A DNA stretch of 64,000 nucleotides from assembly GCF_001013905.1 (NCBI RefSeq), contig NZ_LN831790.1, forward strand, positions 2,990,001 to 3,054,000. Reading direction: 5' to 3'. Below are positions 1 to 8,701 of this stretch, piece by piece. The notes beneath the pieces were generated by a model. It ran no database searches. It was not told the DNA's origin and was given only the letters and a program-made list of their open reading frames with translations. The stretch's first letter is position 1, and each line of letters starts with the position of its first letter. The stretch comes from Streptomyces leeuwenhoekii (GTDB lineage: Bacteria; Actinomycetota; Actinomycetes; Streptomycetales; Streptomycetaceae). A program made the position numbers and the translations under genes.

Positions 1-2198
1 ACGCGGCGGAGGCGTTCGAGACCTTCCTGCAGACGAAGTACGTCGGCCAGAAGCGCTTCTCGCTGGAGGGCGGCGAGTCCGTCATCCCGCTGCTGGACGC
101 GGTGCTGGACTCGGCGGCCGAGTCCCGCCTGGACGAGGTCGTCGTCGGCATGGCCCACCGCGGCCGGCTGAACGTGCTCGCCAACATCGTCGGCAAGTCC
201 TACGCGCAGATCTTCCGCGAGTTCGAGGGCAACCTCGACCCGAAGTCGATGCACGGCTCCGGCGACGTGAAGTACCACCTGGGCGCCGAAGGCACCTTCA
301 CCGGCCTGGACGGCGAGCAGATCAAGGTCTCCCTGGTCGCGAACCCCTCCCACCTGGAGGCCGTCGACCCGGTCCTGGAGGGCGTCGCCCGCGCCAAGCA
401 GGACATCATCAACAAGGGCGGCACGGACTTCACCGTCCTGCCGGTGGCGATCCACGGCGACGCGGCCTTCGCGGGCCAGGGCGTGGTGGCCGAGACCCTG
501 AACATGTCGCAGCTCCGCGGCTACCGCACCGGCGGCACGGTCCACATCGTCATCAACAACCAGGTCGGCTTCACCGCGGCCCCGGAGTCCTCGCGCTCCT
601 CCATGTACGCCACCGACGTGGCGCGCATGATCGAGGCGCCGATCTTCCACGTCAACGGCGACGACCCGGAGGCGTGCGTCCGCGTGGCGCGGCTGGCCTT
701 CGAGTTCCGCCAGGCGTTCAACAAGGACGTGGTGATCGACCTCATCTGCTACCGCCGCCGCGGTCACAACGAGTCGGACAACCCGGCCTTCACCCAGCCG
801 CTGATGTACGACCTGATCGACAAGAAGCGCTCGGTGCGCAAGCTGTACACCGAGTCCCTCATCGGTCGCGGCGACATCACCCTGGAAGAGGCCGAGCAGG
901 CCCTTCAGGACTACCAGGGCCAGCTCGAGAAGGTCTTCACCGAGGTCCGCGAGGCCACCTCGCAGCCCTCCGCCGTGGAGCCCTCCGACCCGCAGGCCGA
1001 GTTCCCGGTCGCCGTGAACACCGCGGTGACCACGGAGACCGTCAAGCGGATCGCCGAGTCCCAGGTCAACATCCCCGACCACATCACGGTCCACCCGCGC
1101 CTGCTGCCGCAGCTCCAGCGCCGGGCGACGATGGTCGAGGACGGCACGATCGACTGGGGCATGGGCGAGACCCTCGCCTTCGGCTCCCTGCTGCTGGAGG
1201 GCGTCCCGGTCCGCCTGGCGGGTCAGGACTCCCAGCGCGGCACCTTCGGCCAGCGCCACGCGGTCATCATCGACCGCAACACCGGCGAGGAGTACACGCC
1301 GCTGCAGTACCTCTCCGAGGAGCAGGCGCGGCTGAACGTGTACAACTCGCTGCTGTCGGAGTACGCGGCGATGGGCTTCGAGTACGGCTACTCGCTGGCC
1401 CGCCCGGACGCGCTGGTGCTGTGGGAGGCCCAGTTCGGCGACTTCGTCAACGGCGCGCAGACGGTCGTGGACGAGTTCATCTCCTCCGCGGAGCAGAAGT
1501 GGGGCCAGACCTCCGGCGTCGTCCTGCTCCTCCCCCACGGCTACGAGGGCCAGGGCCCGGACCACTCCTCGGCCCGCCCGGAGCGCTTCCTCCAGCTCTG
1601 CGCCCAGAACAACATGACGGTCGCCATGCCGACCTCGCCGTCGAACTACTTCCACCTCCTGCGGTGGCAGGTGCACAACCCGCACCACAAGCCGCTGGTC
1701 GTCTTCACCCCGAAGTCGATGCTGCGCCTGAAGGCGGCGGCCTCGAAGGCGGAGGAGTTCACCACCGGCCAGTTCCGCCCGGTCATCGGCGACGCCTCCG
1801 TCGACGCGGCCGCGGTCAAGAAGGTCGTCTTCTGCTCCGGCAAGGTCTACTACGACCTCGACGCCGAGCGGAAGAAGCGCGGTGTGACGGACACGGCGAT
1901 CATCCGCATCGAGCGCCTGTACCCGCTGCCGGGTACCGAGCTCCAGGCGGAGATCGCCAAGTACCCGAACGCCGAGAAGTACCTGTGGGCCCAGGAGGAG
2001 CCGGCGAACCAGGGTGCCTGGCCGTTCATCGCGCTCAACCTGATCGACCACCTGGACCTGGCCGTCGGCGCCGATGTCCCGCACGGTGAGCGCCTGCGCC
2101 GCATCTCGCGTCCGCACAGCTCGTCCCCGGCCGTCGGTTCCGCGAAGCGGCACCAGGCCGAGCAGGAGCAGCTCGTGCGTGAGGTGTTCGAGGCGTAA
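1..2198 (+). CDS. kgd: 2-oxoglutarate decarboxylase/dehydrogenase E1 (Kgd), 3' part
   Basis: Reading frame 3 is open from the first base, so the gene starts outside the window; about 731 C-terminal residues of a protein usually near 1,250 residues in actinobacteria are present. The enzyme is the thiamine-diphosphate-dependent, multifunctional E1 of the TCA cycle acting on 2-oxoglutarate. Visible E1 motifs include [30 protein letters not shown] and [12 protein letters not shown], followed by the transketolase-like pyrimidine domain ([24 protein letters not shown]) and the C-terminal domain ([12 protein letters not shown]). The missing upstream part should hold the acyltransferase (E2-like) region, which cannot be seen here. 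The stop at 2196-2198 is followed closely by a strong hairpin, so transcription probably ends here. Confidence 0.95.
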   Translation, partial: AAEAFETFLQTKYVGQKRFSLEGGESVIPLLDAVLDSAAESRLDEVVVGMAHRGRLNVLANIVGKSYAQIFREFEGNLDPKSMHGSGDVKYHLGAEGTFTGLDGEQIKVSLVANPSHLEAVDPVLEGVARAKQDIINKGGTDFTVLPVAIHGDAAFAGQGVVAETLNMSQLRGYRTGGTVHIVINNQVGFTAAPESSRSSMYATDVARMIEAPIFHVNGDDPEACVRVARLAFEFRQAFNKDVVIDLICYRRRGHNESDNPAFTQPLMYDLIDKKRSVRKLYTESLIGRGDITLEEAEQALQDYQGQLEKVFTEVREATSQPSAVEPSDPQAEFPVAVNTAVTTETVKRIAESQVNIPDHITVHPRLLPQLQRRATMVEDGTIDWGMGETLAFGSLLLEGVPVRLAGQDSQRGTFGQRHAVIIDRNTGEEYTPLQYLSEEQARLNVYNSLLSEYAAMGFEYGYSLARPDALVLWEAQFGDFVNGAQTVVDEFISSAEQKWGQTSGVVLLLPHGYEGQGPDHSSARPERFLQLCAQNNMTVAMPTSPSNYFHLLRWQVHNPHHKPLVVFTPKSMLRLKAAASKAEEFTTGQFRPVIGDASVDAAAVKKVVFCSGKVYYDLDAERKKRGVTDTAIIRIERLYPLPGTELQAEIAKYPNAEKYLWAQEEPANQGAWPFIALNLIDHLDLAVGADVPHGERLRRISRPHSSSPAVGSAKRHQAEQEQLVREVFEA

Positions 2199-2217
2199 CC
2201 GCCCGACCCGGTCCTGA

Positions 2218-2259
2218 GGAAGGGCCCGCCCCCGGGAAACCCCGGGGGCGGGCCCTTCC
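2218..2259. terminator. Perfect 19-bp hairpin between convergent kgd and the FxsT-like gene
   Basis: GGAAGGGCCCGCCCCCGGG at 2218-2236 and its exact reverse complement at 2241-2259 flank an AAAC loop. It lies 20 bases after the kgd stop and 33 bases after the stop of the convergent gene, so it can act on both strands. No T-run follows, as is common for Streptomyces terminators. Confidence 0.85.
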
Positions 2260-2292
2260 GGCCGTTCGGGCGGCCCTGCGGCCGGGCGGCGC

Positions 2293-5200
2293 TCAGGTGA
2301 TCTGGGGTTCGAAGTCCCAGTGCGGGCGGGTGCGGGCGCGGGCGGAGACGGTGTGCGGGTGCCGGTTGCCCAGGGTCGCGTCGAAGTCGGACAGGGCCTC
2401 CTGCTCCACCTTCTCGGCCTGCCGGCGGTCCCGCAGGGCCCGGAGGTCCGCCGCGTGGGCGATGCGCGCGGACAGCGTCAGCGGGTGGGTGCGGCCGAGC
2501 GACTCGATGGCCCGGGCGGCCGTGTCCCTGGTGAGATCGGCGGCGCCCTCGACGTCGCCGACGAGGTTGCGCAGCGCGGAGGCGTTCAGGGCGCAGCCGA
2601 GGGTCCAGGGGTGGTCCCTCCCCACGGCCTCGGTCATCTCGGACAGCGCCTGCTCGATCAGGGCGTGGCTGTGCTCCCGCTCCCCGACGTTGCGCAGGAT
2701 CAGCGCCTGGTTGGCGCGGGCGCCGGCGATGAAGGGATGGCCCGCGGCGAGCATCACCTCGTAGCGGGCGACGATGGCCTCGCTCAGTTCGCGGGCCTGG
2801 TCGATGTCGCCGTGTTCCCGGGCGTAGCAGCTCTGACTGGTGGCGAAGATCAGCGTCAGCGGGTGGGTCTCGCCGAGCACGCGTTCCCCGCGCTCCAGGA
2901 CGCTGCTGAGCAGCGGCCCCGGTTCCTCCCGCTCGTCGGCGTGGTCCCGGGTGCGGTCGCGGTCGCCCAGGCGGTAGCGGCACACCGCGAGGTTGTGCTC
3001 CGCCCGGAGGGTCTGGGGATTGTCGCGCCCCATCACGATGCGGTTCTCGCGGACGTTCTTCCGCTGGATGGACTCGGCCTCGGCGTAGCGGCCCAGCAGC
3101 CGCAGGTCGACGGCGTAGGCGATCTCCGAGCTGAGCGCCCACGGATGCCGGGGCCGCAGGAGCTGGCGGCGCGCCTCCATGGTCTGCCGCTCGACCTCCA
3201 GGGTCTCCTCGTAGCGGCCGAGCAGGCGCAGCGAGACGGCCAGGTTGTTCTGGGCGTTGAGGGTGCGCGAGTCCTGGTCGCCGAGCAGCTCCCGGTAGGC
3301 CGCCAGCACCCACTGGGACAGCTCCAGCGCCTCCTCGTAGCGGCCCAGGCCGCGCAGGTCGCCGGCGAGCCCGGCGGCGGCGCGCAGATGCTCCAGGTCG
3401 TGCGGTCCGCGCTCCTCGCGCAGGTAGTCGACGGCGGTGCGGCTGAGCGCCTCGGTACGCGCGTAGTCGCCGACGGCGCGCAGCAGGTTGGTGTAGTGGT
3501 AGATCAGCTCCCAGATCCTCGGGTGGGTCTCGCCGAGGAGTGAGCGCCAGGACTCCAGGGCCCGTTCGCCGAGCTTGATCCCGGCCCGGTACTCCCCGGA
3601 GAAGTACATGTACCTCAGGCAGTTGAAGACCAGCCGCTGCACCTGCCGGTCCGTGCTCTTCAGGACGTCGGCGTACTTCAGGTGCGGCACGATCTCGGCG
3701 TAGCCGGGCCACAGGTCGGGGTCGGTGGGGCGGCGGGGGTCGGCCGCGGCCAGGGCGCTGCGGACCACCTCGACGAACTCGCGCCGGTCGCTGTCCGGCA
3801 TGTCCTTGTGCACGATCTGGTGGACCATGCGGTGCAGGTAGAGCGATTCGCCGCCGGAGACGGACTCGTCGACGGACGCCTCGTGGGACTCCAGGCGCAC
3901 CACGGAGTACGTGCGGAGCTGGTTGACCGCCTTGTTCCACAGCAGCGGGTCGTTGAGGAGTCCGGCGAGCTGCTCGGGCAGTTCGTCGGCGGGCATCTCC
4001 TTCAGCAGCCGTACGGGGATGAAGCCGGGGGCGAAGAAGGTGCACAGGCGCAGCAGGTCGACCGAGGCGGGGACGGTCTCGCGGAGTTTGTTCAGCAGTA
4101 TCGACCAGGCGGTCTGGAAGGCGAGCGGGAAGTCCGCCGACACCTTGACGACGTCGCTGTCGATGCCGCCCTCCAGCAGGGCGATGTACTCGCGCACCGA
4201 CAGGTCGGAGTCGTTGAGCCAGCCCGCCGTCTGGTCGAGCAGCAGCGGCAGGTCCTCCAGGGCCTCGGCGAGCTGGTCGGCGTCCGGTTCCGTCAGCCGT
4301 GGCGCGCGGCGGCGGATGAAGGCCACCGACTCGTCGCGGGCGTAGACCGGGACCTCCAGCAGCCGGCTGTTGTGCTCGCCCCACTCGGGGTTGCGGGAGG
4401 TGATGATCACGTGGCCCGGACCGGTCGGTACGAGGTCCCAGATCTGGTCGGGTTCGTCCGCGCCGTCGAGGACGAGCAGCCACCGCGAGTAGGGATCGCC
4501 CCGGCGCAGCGCGTCCCGGACGGCGCGCAGCCGCTCGCCGTACTCCTGGCCGGTCTGCAGGCCCAGCTTGGGCGCCAGTTCCGCGAGCTGCCGCCGGTAG
4601 GTGACCCGCTTCTCCGCGTTCACCCACCACACCACGTCGTACTCCGAGCCGAACCGGTGCGCGTACTCGGCGGCGAGCTGGGTCTTGCCGACCCCGGACA
4701 TGCCGTGGAACGTGACCACGCCGGCGCCCGGGTCGGCGCGCTGCAGCGTGCTGTACGCCTCGTTGAACAGCGGTTCGCGGCCGGTGAAGCGGGTGTTGCG
4801 GCGGGGCACGGCGCCCCAGACGTCCGGCATCGACGCGGGGAACCGGGGGCCGCGCCGCTCCTGCGAGGCCGTCGGGACCAGGGGCGCCGACGACAGGTCC
4901 AGCCGGTCCAGCAGCCGCCGTTCGGCTTCCTCGGCGCCCATGTTGGTCAGGTCGACGGGGGCGAGGACCGCGGCGGCGGACGGCACGGTCGCCGTGGTGA
5001 CCGACACGGCGGCGAACCGGGACGGGTCGGGGGCGACGACCTCGCGCAGCGCCTCGTTCCACTCCTCGTGGGTGCGGGGCCCGAGCTGGAAGTACCACTC
5101 GCTGACGATGATGAGGATGCGGCCCTCGGCGAGTCGCAGGTCGCGCAGCAGGTCCACCAGGGGGACCTCGGCCGGGGACTCCCACCGCAGGTGCACCACG

Positions 5201-5334
5201 CGTACTCCGCGCCGCTCCAGCCGGTCCCCCACCCAGGCCGCCCATGCCCGGTTGAAGCCGGCGTAGTGGATCGTGACCGTCTGCCTGGCGGTCCCTCTCT
5301 CGGTCGGCTCGACCGGCTTACGAGCTCCAGACAT
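2293..5334 (-). CDS. fxsT: FxSxx system TPR protein: TIR-like / NB-ARC ATPase / tetratricopeptide repeats (FxsT-like)
   Basis: 1,013 residues with ATG at 5334 preceded by a GGAGGA ribosome site. Three parts are visible. Residues about 19-150 resemble a TIR-like fold (TVTIHYAGF start, RILIIVSEWY strand). Residues about 190-560 form an NB-ARC/STAND ATPase with Walker A GMSGVGKT (211-218), Walker B LLVLD (286-290) and sensor IITSR near 310. Residues about 590-1000 are TPR-like helical repeats with recurrent LGRYEEAL/LGRYAEAE segments. This architecture matches the TPR protein repeatedly found with FxsA/FxsB RiPP genes (family knowledge). It is the last gene of the minus-strand cluster, 130 bases after the HExxH gene. 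STAND proteins typically couple ligand sensing by repeats to an effector domain; that it senses or uses the modified peptide is inference. Confidence 0.85.
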   Translation of the reverse strand: MSGARKPVEPTERGTARQTVTIHYAGFNRAWAAWVGDRLERRGVRVVHLRWESPAEVPLVDLLRDLRLAEGRILIIVSEWYFQLGPRTHEEWNEALREVVAPDPSRFAAVSVTTATVPSAAAVLAPVDLTNMGAEEAERRLLDRLDLSSAPLVPTASQERRGPRFPASMPDVWGAVPRRNTRFTGREPLFNEAYSTLQRADPGAGVVTFHGMSGVGKTQLAAEYAHRFGSEYDVVWWVNAEKRVTYRRQLAELAPKLGLQTGQEYGERLRAVRDALRRGDPYSRWLLVLDGADEPDQIWDLVPTGPGHVIITSRNPEWGEHNSRLLEVPVYARDESVAFIRRRAPRLTEPDADQLAEALEDLPLLLDQTAGWLNDSDLSVREYIALLEGGIDSDVVKVSADFPLAFQTAWSILLNKLRETVPASVDLLRLCTFFAPGFIPVRLLKEMPADELPEQLAGLLNDPLLWNKAVNQLRTYSVVRLESHEASVDESVSGGESLYLHRMVHQIVHKDMPDSDRREFVEVVRSALAAADPRRPTDPDLWPGYAEIVPHLKYADVLKSTDRQVQRLVFNCLRYMYFSGEYRAGIKLGERALESWRSLLGETHPRIWELIYHYTNLLRAVGDYARTEALSRTAVDYLREERGPHDLEHLRAAAGLAGDLRGLGRYEEALELSQWVLAAYRELLGDQDSRTLNAQNNLAVSLRLLGRYEETLEVERQTMEARRQLLRPRHPWALSSEIAYAVDLRLLGRYAEAESIQRKNVRENRIVMGRDNPQTLRAEHNLAVCRYRLGDRDRTRDHADEREEPGPLLSSVLERGERVLGETHPLTLIFATSQSCYAREHGDIDQARELSEAIVARYEVMLAAGHPFIAGARANQALILRNVGEREHSHALIEQALSEMTEAVGRDHPWTLGCALNASALRNLVGDVEGAADLTRDTAARAIESLGRTHPLTLSARIAHAADLRALRDRRQAEKVEQEALSDFDATLGNRHPHTVSARARTRPHWDFEPQIT

Positions 5335-5464
5335 GCAGCGTCCTCCAGCACGTAGTACCTCGGAATCCTAGGACCTCGGCGCGTCGCGCGTAAGTCCGCG
5401 ACCGACGTCGCACACACCTCGGTCCGACGATCTTTCCGCACCGGATGGCGGCGCGCAGGCATCC

Positions 5465-6898
5465 TCACTCGTTCGGATGCGGCAGTGCGGGAGCATGACG
5501 CTGCCTCCACAGAGCGCGCGCTGCCTTGACGTACGCCTGCGCGCGCGCCGTGTGACCGCGGGGCGCCGGGTGTTCGGCCAGGCGTTCGTAGGTGGCGGCC
5601 ATCTCGTCGACGAAGCGCCGTCCGCGCGGTGTGAGGTCGGGTGAGCCGACGAGGGCGGGGAGCGCGGCGCCCACCTGGGCGTGGTAGCGCGCGTACTGGG
5701 CCCAGGCCCACTCCCGGTCCGGGCGCCTGGTGATGAGCGCCCGGCGCTGGTGGAAGGCGGCCATCGCGAGGTGGGAGTAGGTGCCCTGGAGCAGGCCGTC
5801 GTAGGGGCGGGGGTCGGGGCGCCACGGGGCGAAGTAGCGGGGTTCCGCGTCGGCCTGATGGAGGGTCACGAGATCGCCGAGGGCGGCGAGTTTGGCGTGC
5901 TGGAGTTCGTGGACGAGGGTGGCGGCGAAGGTCACGGGGTCGGGCGGGGTGCTGCTGAGCAGGGCGCCGAACGCCTCGCGCCGGGTGGCGCTGCAACTGC
6001 CCCGTCCGGCGCCGATGTCGGACGGCATCTCCAGGGGGACGAGGCAGCGCAGCAGCGCGGCGGTCTCGGTGAGGCGGTGGGCACCGCCCGAGCGCAGCGC
6101 GGCGGCCGTGCCCGACCACGCCTGGTGCCACCGCTTGCGCTCGGCTTCGTCGAGGGTGACGGGGCGGGCGGCGTCGCCGTACCGGGGGCCCTCGGGCAGT
6201 TCGCGGTAGGGGTCGAGGTCGTCCAGGGGCAGGGGTGGGGACCCGGGGAGCAGTCCGGGCAGCGCGTGGGCGGGGGTCCAGGTCAGCGCGCCGGACCAGG
6301 CGCCGACGCCGCTCTCCAGGTGCACGGTCACGTCGGGGGCACCGTGCTGGCGCAGGGTCAGCCGGTCGCCGTCGTAGCCGACGTCGACGGGCGCGTCCCC
6401 GCTCGCGGCCGTGTGCAGCGCGCCGAGGGAGGGCAGGGCGAGCACCCCGTCGCGGGCGGTGAGCCGGGTGGTGAAGGGCAGACCGGCGCGTGCGGCGGCG
6501 ACGGCGGCGAGCGCGCTGAAGTGGGCGAGATCCCGGACCGGCCGGCGGCCGCCGTCCAGGGCGCGCAGGCAGGAGCGGGCCCAGGGGCCGGTGAGCGGGT
6601 GGAAGAGGCGTGCGCGGGCGGGGCTCGGCGGGGGTGCCGGGGAGCCCGTACGGGGGTCCTGCGGGGCCGGTGCCCCCGCCCGGTCCGCCGCGGCGAGCAG
6701 GGCCCAGTCCTCCCGCAGCCGGGCCTTCTGTCCGGGTGTGCACACGGTTCGGTCGGCCCCCTCGGCCGCGTCGAGCACGGCGCGCAGCAGGAGCAGCCGC
6801 CGGGTGTCCTGGTCGCGTACGAGGAGGGCCAGCGTGTCGGGGCCGCCCTCGGTGCGGGCCAGTTCGAGGAGGGCCCGGTCGGGGACCGGTGGGAACAT
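5465..6898 (-). CDS. HExxH-motif protein, probable 2-oxoglutarate-dependent peptide beta-hydroxylase of the Fxs cluster
   Basis: 477 residues. The ATG (6898-6896) shares one base with the TGA of the upstream radical SAM gene, implying translational coupling. Residues 330-334 read HELQH (context ATLVHELQHAKLAALGD), the metal-binding HExxH signature; a downstream His in GTYSH (about residue 376) could be the third ligand. Family knowledge: HExxH proteins beside FxsB enzymes have been reclassified as 2-oxoglutarate-dependent HExxH peptide beta-hydroxylases, and in many actinobacteria this domain is fused to the C-terminus of the radical SAM protein. Here it is a separate reading frame. Its likely substrate is the FxsA-type peptide encoded just upstream. 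A metalloprotease role is the main alternative. Confidence 0.75.
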   Translation of the reverse strand: MFPPVPDRALLELARTEGGPDTLALLVRDQDTRRLLLLRAVLDAAEGADRTVCTPGQKARLREDWALLAAADRAGAPAPQDPRTGSPAPPPSPARARLFHPLTGPWARSCLRALDGGRRPVRDLAHFSALAAVAAARAGLPFTTRLTARDGVLALPSLGALHTAASGDAPVDVGYDGDRLTLRQHGAPDVTVHLESGVGAWSGALTWTPAHALPGLLPGSPPLPLDDLDPYRELPEGPRYGDAARPVTLDEAERKRWHQAWSGTAAALRSGGAHRLTETAALLRCLVPLEMPSDIGAGRGSCSATRREAFGALLSSTPPDPVTFAATLVHELQHAKLAALGDLVTLHQADAEPRYFAPWRPDPRPYDGLLQGTYSHLAMAAFHQRRALITRRPDREWAWAQYARYHAQVGAALPALVGSPDLTPRGRRFVDEMAATYERLAEHPAPRGHTARAQAYVKAARALWRQRHAPALPHPNE

Positions 6899-8184
6899 CA
6901 CGGAGTGCCCCCTTCGGACGAGGACGAGGACGGGGGCGGGGGTGGGAACGGGGGCGGAGACGAGAGCGCGGAGGACGGCGTGGACGGGAGGGGGGCCGGG
7001 GAGGGGCCGGGGGCCGCGGCACGGGCGAGGCGGGCGGCCACGTGGCGGATGAAGTGCTGGAGGTCGGCGCAGTAGACCGAGGGGTTGTGAAAGCCGTGCC
7101 CGGCGCGGTAGCGGTGCGCGTAGTGACCGCCTCCGCAGACCCGCAGCAGCGGGCAGGCCCGGCACTGCGGGGCGAGTGCCGCCGCGCCCGCCTGCCGGGC
7201 GGCCACACCGGGGTGCCGCAGCGCCTCGTCGAAGCGGTTGTGGAAGACGTCCAGACCGGTCCACGCGGCGCCGGGATAGGCCGACTTGAGCGAGTCGACC
7301 TGCTCGATCGAGCCGTCGGTCTCCACCACGACCGCGTCGAAGGGCGCCAGCCCCAGCGCCTCGGTGTTCGCCGGGAGGCCCAGCAGCAGCGCCACGCACT
7401 CCTCGAAGAGCCGCACCCGGACCTCCCTGCGGCCCGCCGCCCACCAGCGGTCGAAGACGGCGCAGAGCCAGGCGCCGTAGCGGACGCCGCCCAGGTGCGG
7501 CGGGGGCGCGGACCAGTTGCCGTGCGGCAGCAGCAGGTGGAGGGCGGGCGGGCGCAGGGCGAGGAGCGACTCGTAGGTCCCCACCGGGTCGAGCACCGGG
7601 TCGACGACGGTGAGGATGCCCGCGTACGACTCCGGGAAGCGCGCGGCGGTCAGGCGGGCACCGCGTGCGGCGGCGGGCCAGGAGGGGCGGCCCGCGTGGT
7701 CGACGCGCCGCCTGTTGTGCGCGGCGGTGCCCCCGTCGAGGCTGATGCCGACGCGGATGCCGGCGCCGGCCAGCACGCCGAGGCGCTCCTCGGTCAGCAG
7801 GGTGCCATTGGTCTGGACGGTGGCGTGGACCGCGCAGCCGTCGGGGACGCGCTCGCGGACCCGGGCGGTGAAGCGGGCGAGGGTGCCGGCGCCCGCGAGG
7901 AGGGGCTCGCCCCCGTGCAGGACCACGGCGAGGGAGGTGAGCCCATGGGTGCGCGCGTGCTCGGCGATACGGGCGGCGGTGCGGTCCAGGACCTCGTCGG
8001 GGGCGGCGGCGGGGCGGGAGCGCCAGGTGGTGTCGGGGCCCTCGTAGAGGTAGCAGTAGGTGCACGCCAGGTTGCAGCGACCGTGCGCCTTGACGATGAA
8101 CTGCCGGAACGGAACGGCGTCCGCGGGCCGTGCCTCCCGGCCGGGGAGTGCGGGGTGCGGATCGGTGGCTGCTTCTCCCGACAC
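6898..8184 (-). CDS. fxsB: FxsB-family cyclophane-forming radical SAM/SPASM peptide maturase
   Basis: 428 residues from a GTG at 8184. The start is uncertain because the site just upstream is poorly spaced, but no better in-frame start was found. The radical SAM cluster motif is C37-x3-C41-x2-C44 in GRCNLACTYCYLYEG, and VVLHGGEPLL follows as the GGE motif. The SPASM-type C-terminus shows CRACPLLRVCGGGHYAHRY and a later Cys in NPSVYCADL. Family knowledge: FxsB enzymes install three-residue cyclophanes (aromatic ring to beta-carbon two residues on) in FxsA peptides. The last 40 residues are a Pro/Ser-rich tail (runs of P and S, then EGGTP) that looks like an unstructured linker; it ends where the HExxH domain begins in another frame. 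The precursor gene lies 182 bases upstream. Confidence 0.88.
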   Translation of the reverse strand: MSGEAATDPHPALPGREARPADAVPFRQFIVKAHGRCNLACTYCYLYEGPDTTWRSRPAAAPDEVLDRTAARIAEHARTHGLTSLAVVLHGGEPLLAGAGTLARFTARVRERVPDGCAVHATVQTNGTLLTEERLGVLAGAGIRVGISLDGGTAAHNRRRVDHAGRPSWPAAARGARLTAARFPESYAGILTVVDPVLDPVGTYESLLALRPPALHLLLPHGNWSAPPPHLGGVRYGAWLCAVFDRWWAAGRREVRVRLFEECVALLLGLPANTEALGLAPFDAVVVETDGSIEQVDSLKSAYPGAAWTGLDVFHNRFDEALRHPGVAARQAGAAALAPQCRACPLLRVCGGGHYAHRYRAGHGFHNPSVYCADLQHFIRHVAARLARAAAPGPSPAPLPSTPSSALSSPPPFPPPPPSSSSSEGGTP

Positions 8185-8366
8185 TCCAGCACCCCCATGC
8201 CGTACGGCCCGCGCTGCCGCGACGCCCGTGCACGGGGCCGCGCCGCACGGGCCGCTTCCCCGTACGGCACATGCCCGAAACCCAGGTCGATCAGACTTGT
8301 CCGAAGCGTCGACAAAAGCGATCGGAAATAGTCGCTAAATGGTCGTCAGCGTGCCGTTGCAAGGGA
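8185..8366. other. Spacer between fxsA-like and fxsB-like genes
   Basis: 182 bases without a gene. The half next to the precursor gene (about 8290-8345) is clearly richer in A/T than its surroundings and contains the imperfect palindrome GCGATCGGAAATAGTCGC. It could attenuate read-through, so that precursor transcripts exceed enzyme transcripts, or carry a separate fxsB promoter. No convincing -10/-35 pair was identified. Confidence 0.4.
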
Positions 8367-8591
8367 TCAGAAGGAGTTGTCGAACCCCCAGAGCATCTCG
8401 CTCTGCTCGGCCGCCCTGGCCCGCAACTCGCCCACCACCTCGCGCAGCACCGGGTGCTCGATGGTGCCGAGCTCCGCCAGGTCCAGGGTCAGCAGGTCCG
8501 GCAGCGGCTCCGCGGGACGCGGGGTCACCGGCGGCGGCTCCCCGCAGGACGCGGGCGCTGCGGGCGCCCAGGACTCGTTCCGTGCTTCCAT
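8367..8591 (-). CDS. fxsA: FxsA-type RiPP precursor peptide with variant C-terminus ...WGFDNSF
   Basis: 74 residues from ATG at 8591, chosen over a GTG at 8618 because AGAGGGGA lies at proper distance before the ATG. The N-terminal third is Pro/Ala-rich. Residues 30-60 (LPDLLTLDLAELGTIEHPVL, then REVVGELRARA) look like the helical leader of FxSxx-COOH precursors. The peptide ends W68-G-F70-D-N72-S-F74. The canonical motif has Phe at -5 and Ser at -3; here Phe is at -5 but Asn is at -3, so the expected three-residue cyclophane would join F70 to N72. The gene sits directly upstream of fxsB-like and HExxH genes on the same strand, which supports it as their substrate. Too short for confident recognition on its own; context and the aromatic C-terminus are the main evidence. 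Confidence 0.8.
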   Translation of the reverse strand: MEARNESWAPAAPASCGEPPPVTPRPAEPLPDLLTLDLAELGTIEHPVLREVVGELRARAAEQSEMLWGFDNSF

Positions 8592-8604
8592 GCCCCGTTC
8601 CCCT

Positions 8605-8675
8605 CTCACTGTTCGCACTGTTCTCGCTGCTCACGGCGCACTGCTCACAGCTCACAGCTCACTGCTCTGTCACTG
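8605..8675. repeat. Degenerate 7/9-mer tandem array in the fxsA leader
   Basis: Reading the plus strand, units CTCACTG, TTCGCACTG, TTCTCGCTG, CTCACGG, CGCACTG, CTCACAG, CTCACAG and CTCACTG follow one another from 8605 to 8664, then CTCTGTCACTG. On the coding strand these are CAGTGAG-like units immediately upstream of the fxsA ribosome site. The array fills most of the 110-base gap between the vWA gene and fxsA. Confidence 0.75.
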
Positions 8676-8701
8676 CCGTGTCGGGGCCTCGGCGCCCCGT
8701 C

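Noticed and set aside
1850..5245. Very long minus-strand frame (1,131 codons) across kgd and the fxsT-like gene
   Set aside because: Arg/Pro/Gly-rich shadow of real genes in another frame; no domain content.
5465..8272. 935-codon frame as a single fused radical SAM/HExxH protein
   Set aside because: Upstream of 6898 this frame is a shadow; the radical SAM motifs are in a different frame (6898-8184).
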